Shown here one piece after another: positions 5,438 through 5,755 of a stretch of 5,755 nucleotides of DNA. Source of the stretch: a bacterium (lineage in GTDB: Bacteria; Verrucomicrobiota; Verrucomicrobiae; Limisphaerales; J093); NCBI GenBank assembly GCA_021839785.1, contig JAKCAB010000707.1:1-5755 (forward strand), read 5' to 3'. Each line of letters begins with the position of its first letter. The first letter of the stretch is position 1. The notes under the pieces were generated by a model, which was not told the origin of the DNA, did no database searches, and saw only the letters and a list, made by a program, of their open reading frames with translations. Made by a program: the position numbers and the translations under genes.

Positions 5438-5587
5438 ATGGGCAAGCAGTACAACAAGGTCCTCAAACGAAACCGCCGCGCGCGTCACCTCAAACGCAAA
5501 AAAAGCGCGGCCAAGGCGCCGAAGACCGCACCGGCACCGGGCGCTGAAACCGCCGCCCCACCTCCCGCCCCCGCGCCGGCTGCCTGA
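5438..5587 (+). CDS. Very basic 49-residue protein with Ala/Pro-rich tail
   Basis: The frame encodes MGKQYNKVLKRNRRARHLKR (residues 1-20), then KKSAAKAPKT and an Ala/Pro tail ending at a TGA at 5585-5587. Thirteen of the first 30 residues are Lys or Arg and there is no acidic residue before E37, so binding to nucleic acid or the ribosome is a reasonable inference. It resembles, from memory, a short conserved MGKQYNK-type hypothetical protein of Verrucomicrobia; I could not verify this. Support for it being real: an ATG start, a strongly biased but protein-like composition, a divergent position 45 bp from the lipoprotein gene, and a strong intrinsic terminator only 18 bp after the stop. No obvious Shine-Dalgarno is near the ATG. 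It has no transmembrane segment or signal peptide. Confidence 0.68.
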   Translation: MGKQYNKVLKRNRRARHLKRKKSAAKAPKTAPAPGAETAAPPPAPAPAA

Positions 5588-5605
5588 AGTCAGCCTCGCT
5601 TTACC

Positions 5606-5632
5606 AGGCCACCCCCCGAGGGTGGCCTTTTT
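5606..5632 (+). terminator. Rho-independent terminator after the small basic protein gene
   Basis: AGGCCACCC (5606-5614) pairs perfectly with GGGTGGCCT (5620-5628) around the 5-nt loop CCCGA, followed by a T-run at 5628-5632. This is a textbook intrinsic terminator, placed 18 bp after the stop codon. It shows that a transcript on the + strand ends here, supporting expression of the small gene. Confidence 0.88.
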
Positions 5633-5696
5633 CGTTGCCGGCCGGGACGCCGACCGTTGGGCGTGGCAAGGGGGAACGCGATCCTCCGGTCCTGAG

Positions 5697-5755
5697 ACCC
5701 GAAAGCCGAACGCCGAAACCCGAAAGGAACCCCGAAAGCCGAGGTCCGAACGGCG
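5697..5755 (+). repeat. Degenerate 7-bp tandem repeat array, NNCCGAA orientation (continues past the window end)
   Basis: Units are ACCCGAA, AGCCGAA, CGCCGAA and ACCCGAA in exact phase (5697-5724), a 5-base insertion AGGAA, then CCCCGAA, AGCCGAG and GTCCGAA (5730-5750), and a partial unit at the window edge. The motif is the same as at 3384-3418. An inverted partner may lie beyond the window. The bases between the terminator and this array (5633-5696) hold no recognisable feature. Confidence 0.7.

Noticed and set aside
5393..5488. Upstream start at 5488 for the lipoprotein, adding 32 residues
   Set aside because: It would put 32 residues before a clear lipoprotein signal peptide and overlap the divergent small gene; the start at 5392 gives a normal signal.
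1..5755. tRNA, rRNA, insertion sequence or prophage genes
   Set aside because: No rRNA-like stretch, tRNA cloverleaf, transposase motif or long terminal inverted repeats were recognised on either strand.

Overview
The window is GC-rich bacterial chromosomal DNA with tight gene packing and few obvious Shine-Dalgarno sequences. It carries degenerate 7-bp repeats (NNCCGAA / TTCGGNN) between genes, a tiny lysine/arginine-rich protein, and a Rieske/cytochrome b operon whose cytochrome b ends in a di-haem c tail. Together these suggest a Verrucomicrobiota-like organism (Limisphaerales/Pedosphaera type) or a close relative. That placement is an inference from impression, not from a search.

Layout, left to right. 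(1) 3-272, +: the C-terminal end of a Nudix hydrolase, cut by the window edge. (2) 424-870, -: a small membrane-anchored protein of unknown function. (3) 986-3330, +: a two-gene respiratory operon. It has a Tat-type Rieske iron-sulfur protein, overlapping by ATGA with one polypeptide that joins cytochrome b6, subunit IV and two c-type haem domains. (4) 3331-3684: a 354-bp gap holding oppositely oriented arrays of 7-bp repeats. (5) 3685-4807, +: an ECF sigma factor and a membrane anti-sigma factor with a zinc-binding HxxxCxxC motif. (6) 4838-5392, -: a lipoprotein resembling the SecD P1 head subdomain. (7) 5438-5587, +: a 49-residue very basic protein, followed by a clear intrinsic terminator. 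(8) 5697-5755: a second 7-bp repeat array running off the window end.

The Rieske protein and the b-c fusion should form a membrane quinol:acceptor oxidoreductase, with electrons passing from quinol to the 2Fe-2S cluster and then to the fused c haems on the periplasmic side. The most interesting observation is in the cytochrome b part. It aligns without gaps to plastid cytochrome b6 numbering. The ligands of the p-side haem (H86, H187) and its packing glycines (G51, G135) are present. Both ligands of the n-side haem are replaced (H100 to Tyr, H202 to Leu), and so are both n-side glycines (37 to Val, 121 to Ala). The cysteine that carries haem c_n in b6f (C35) is still there. This points to a Rieske/b complex without the n-side b haem, and so probably without a normal Q-cycle.

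The sigma/anti-sigma pair, the lipoprotein and the small basic protein look like separate transcription units, with no visible tie to the respiratory operon.
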